This document shows, piece after piece, positions 63,079 to 64,000 of a DNA stretch of 64,000 bases. The position numbers and the translations under genes are program-made. The notes under the pieces were generated by a model. The model saw only the letters and a program-made list of their open reading frames with translations, did not search any database and was not told the origin of the DNA. Each line of letters opens with the position of its first letter. Within the stretch, counting starts at the first letter, position 1. The DNA is from Nemophila menziesii. Lineage: Eukaryota; Streptophyta; Magnoliopsida; Boraginales; Hydrophyllaceae. The DNA is taken from positions 17,173,001 through 17,237,000 of the forward strand of contig JARWIR010000018.1 of NCBI GenBank assembly GCA_029959085.1. Direction: 5' to 3'.

Positions 63079-64000
63079 TGCTTGATTTGGGATTGTTCAT
63101 GGACAATCCCGCAAACCATTTCATCCTCATTGTTGTTAACTTCAAAAACTTCTCCTTCTTCATGCTCTTCTTCATTCGGCTTCTTCTTATCCTTTCCTTC
63201 ATTTAATAAGCTTCTTGCTTCCCAGATTTTTTCATACCTTCCACTTTCCGAATAGTTATTATTCTTCTTAGAGGTCTTGGATAGTTTTCTAATCGAATTT
63301 CTATGCTGCTTAGAGTTTTCTCCTTCATAATAATTGGTTGGAACCTCATTGTAGTTGTTAATTTGTTTACAGCATCCAAAAGTGTTTGGGGTAATGTTTT
63401 GGGTGAAAGATATTGAAGGGTTAGGTTTCGGTGTAGAGAGAGAATCGGGATTAGTATTTGGGGATTTAGGGTTCGAATGTGGAGTAAGAGAAGGTAGGGG
63501 AGTTTTAGTTGGGTTTGGGTTTTCATCCGAAGGGAGGTTGGGTGGGAGGGTCACGTTTGGGCTGATGTTATGTTTAGTAATGTTTGGGCCCCCTTGATTT
63601 GGGCTTAAGAAGGAACCAAAGGCAATATCTTTAAGTGGGCTTGAGGGGGTGTTTAAATTTTCCACAAGTTGGGCTGCAAGCCCTGCCAATTCTTTTTCTT
63701 TATCTTTTAATATCGCCGCTTTCTTTGTCTTCTCTTCCAATAAAGCCGATAGTACTATCTTCTCAGTGGTGGGTGTACCATTTTTGTCCGTTTTCTGGTC
63801 TTCATCACCACTAGCCTTAAATTCGAATTTTTTTGTTTGTATGTTATCCATTTGAGAGTCCTTTGTACCAATTGTACCTTTTGTACCAATACGAGTTACA
63901 GTACCTTTTTGGTGAGTTGAAACGGTAGACTCATTGATCCATTTATTCGCCATTGGTGATTTGCTCCGAGTCAATTTTGAGTTCCAACTCGCTTTAGTAA
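63075..64000 (-). CDS. LINE D ORF1, C-terminal part (cut by window end)
   Basis: The frame is open from the stop at 63075 to the window edge. The visible portion is the low-complexity C-terminal half, rich in Pro, Asn, Lys and Thr, then acidic at the end (EEEHEEGEVFEVNN). A SWN...SPMANK segment near the edge aligns with LINE A ORF1 just after its zinc knuckle, so the knuckle and N-terminal domain lie outside. The stop overlaps the ORF2 ATG. Confidence 0.85.
   Translation of the reverse strand, partial: TKASWNSKLTRSKSPMANKWINESTVSTHQKGTVTRIGTKGTIGTKDSQMDNIQTKKFEFKASGDEDQKTDKNGTPTTEKIVLSALLEEKTKKAAILKDKEKELAGLAAQLVENLNTPSSPLKDIAFGSFLSPNQGGPNITKHNISPNVTLPPNLPSDENPNPTKTPLPSLTPHSNPKSPNTNPDSLSTPKPNPSISFTQNITPNTFGCCKQINNYNEVPTNYYEGENSKQHRNSIRKLSKTSKKNNNYSESGRYEKIWEARSLLNEGKDKKKPNEEEHEEGEVFEVNNNEDEMVCGIVHEQSQIKQ

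Larger units (their letters stand above)
58699..64000 (-). mobile_element. LINE D, 5' end beyond the window
   Basis: The T13 at 58699-58711 is its poly(A) tail (minus strand GGAC plus A). ORF2 and most of ORF1 follow on the minus strand, and the window ends inside ORF1. It is the same subfamily as LINE A (ADVQKAYEFVEWDFL in RT; end SRGIG). One nonsense codon in ORF2 is the only visible defect. Confidence 0.92.

Overview
This is an AT-rich piece of a higher-plant nuclear genome, almost certainly a eudicot. The evidence is two intronless PLS-class pentatricopeptide-repeat (PPR) genes, a Ty1/copia element with a plant-type PR-INT-RT-RH polyprotein, plant L1-type LINEs that carry a C-terminal RNase H, hAT and Mutator-like elements with clean target-site duplications (TSDs), tRNA-derived SINEs and a nuclear tRNA-Val(UAC). 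Nothing looks bacterial, organellar or viral. I cannot name the species.

Layout. 1-6.5 kb: a copia element (gag, pol, 3' LTR; its 5' LTR lies outside the window) that abuts a 3' LINE fragment (6.55-7.09 kb). 7.2-9.5 kb: PPR gene 1 (+). 9.5-11.05 kb: intergenic repeats. 11.05-17.5 kb: LINE A (+), complete apart from one frameshift. 17.9-20.0 kb: PPR gene 2 (-). 20.1-30 kb: a copia gag scrap, then a 1.7-kb LTR with primer-binding site and non-coding interior, into which LINE B (23.0-28.85 kb) has inserted with a 16-17 bp TSD. 30-33 kb: gypsy-type LTR fragment, a dispersed repeat and a GC-rich gene-like block. 33.0-39.7 kb: LINE C (-), nearly intact. 39.9-41.8 kb: two adjacent Mutator-like elements, each with a 9-bp TSD. 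41.8-42.4 kb: LINE 3' fragment. 44.1-46.3 kb: a non-autonomous hAT element with an 8-bp TSD. 47-54.2 kb: wreck of an Athila-type Ty3/gypsy element (-) and several related LTR-like copies. 54.7-57.4 kb: two SINEs, a foldback MITE and a truncated LINE. 58.4 kb: tRNA-Val. 58.7 kb to the end: LINE D (-), running off the window.

Only the two PPR genes and the tRNA look like conserved host genes. PPR proteins of this class bind organellar RNA. The rest is nested transposable elements. Four LINEs fall into two subfamilies (A and D; B and C), which allows internal comparison: all four share the same ATGA stop/start overlap between ORF1 and ORF2, all ORF2 proteins end in GIG or GVG, and hairpins sit near the 3' tail.

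The most interesting signals not explained by ordinary annotation are: (i) tiny insertions made only of a LINE tail end (oligo-A plus a few bases) flanked by perfect TSDs; (ii) short-period arrays, namely three pairs of an 11-mer each spaced exactly 21 bp in the copia U3, nine GAGTAYTC-like 8-mers every 20-22 bp in one Mutator-like element, and seven 16-bp GC-rich units in its neighbour; and (iii) a conserved leader ORF at the 5' end of LINEs B and C.
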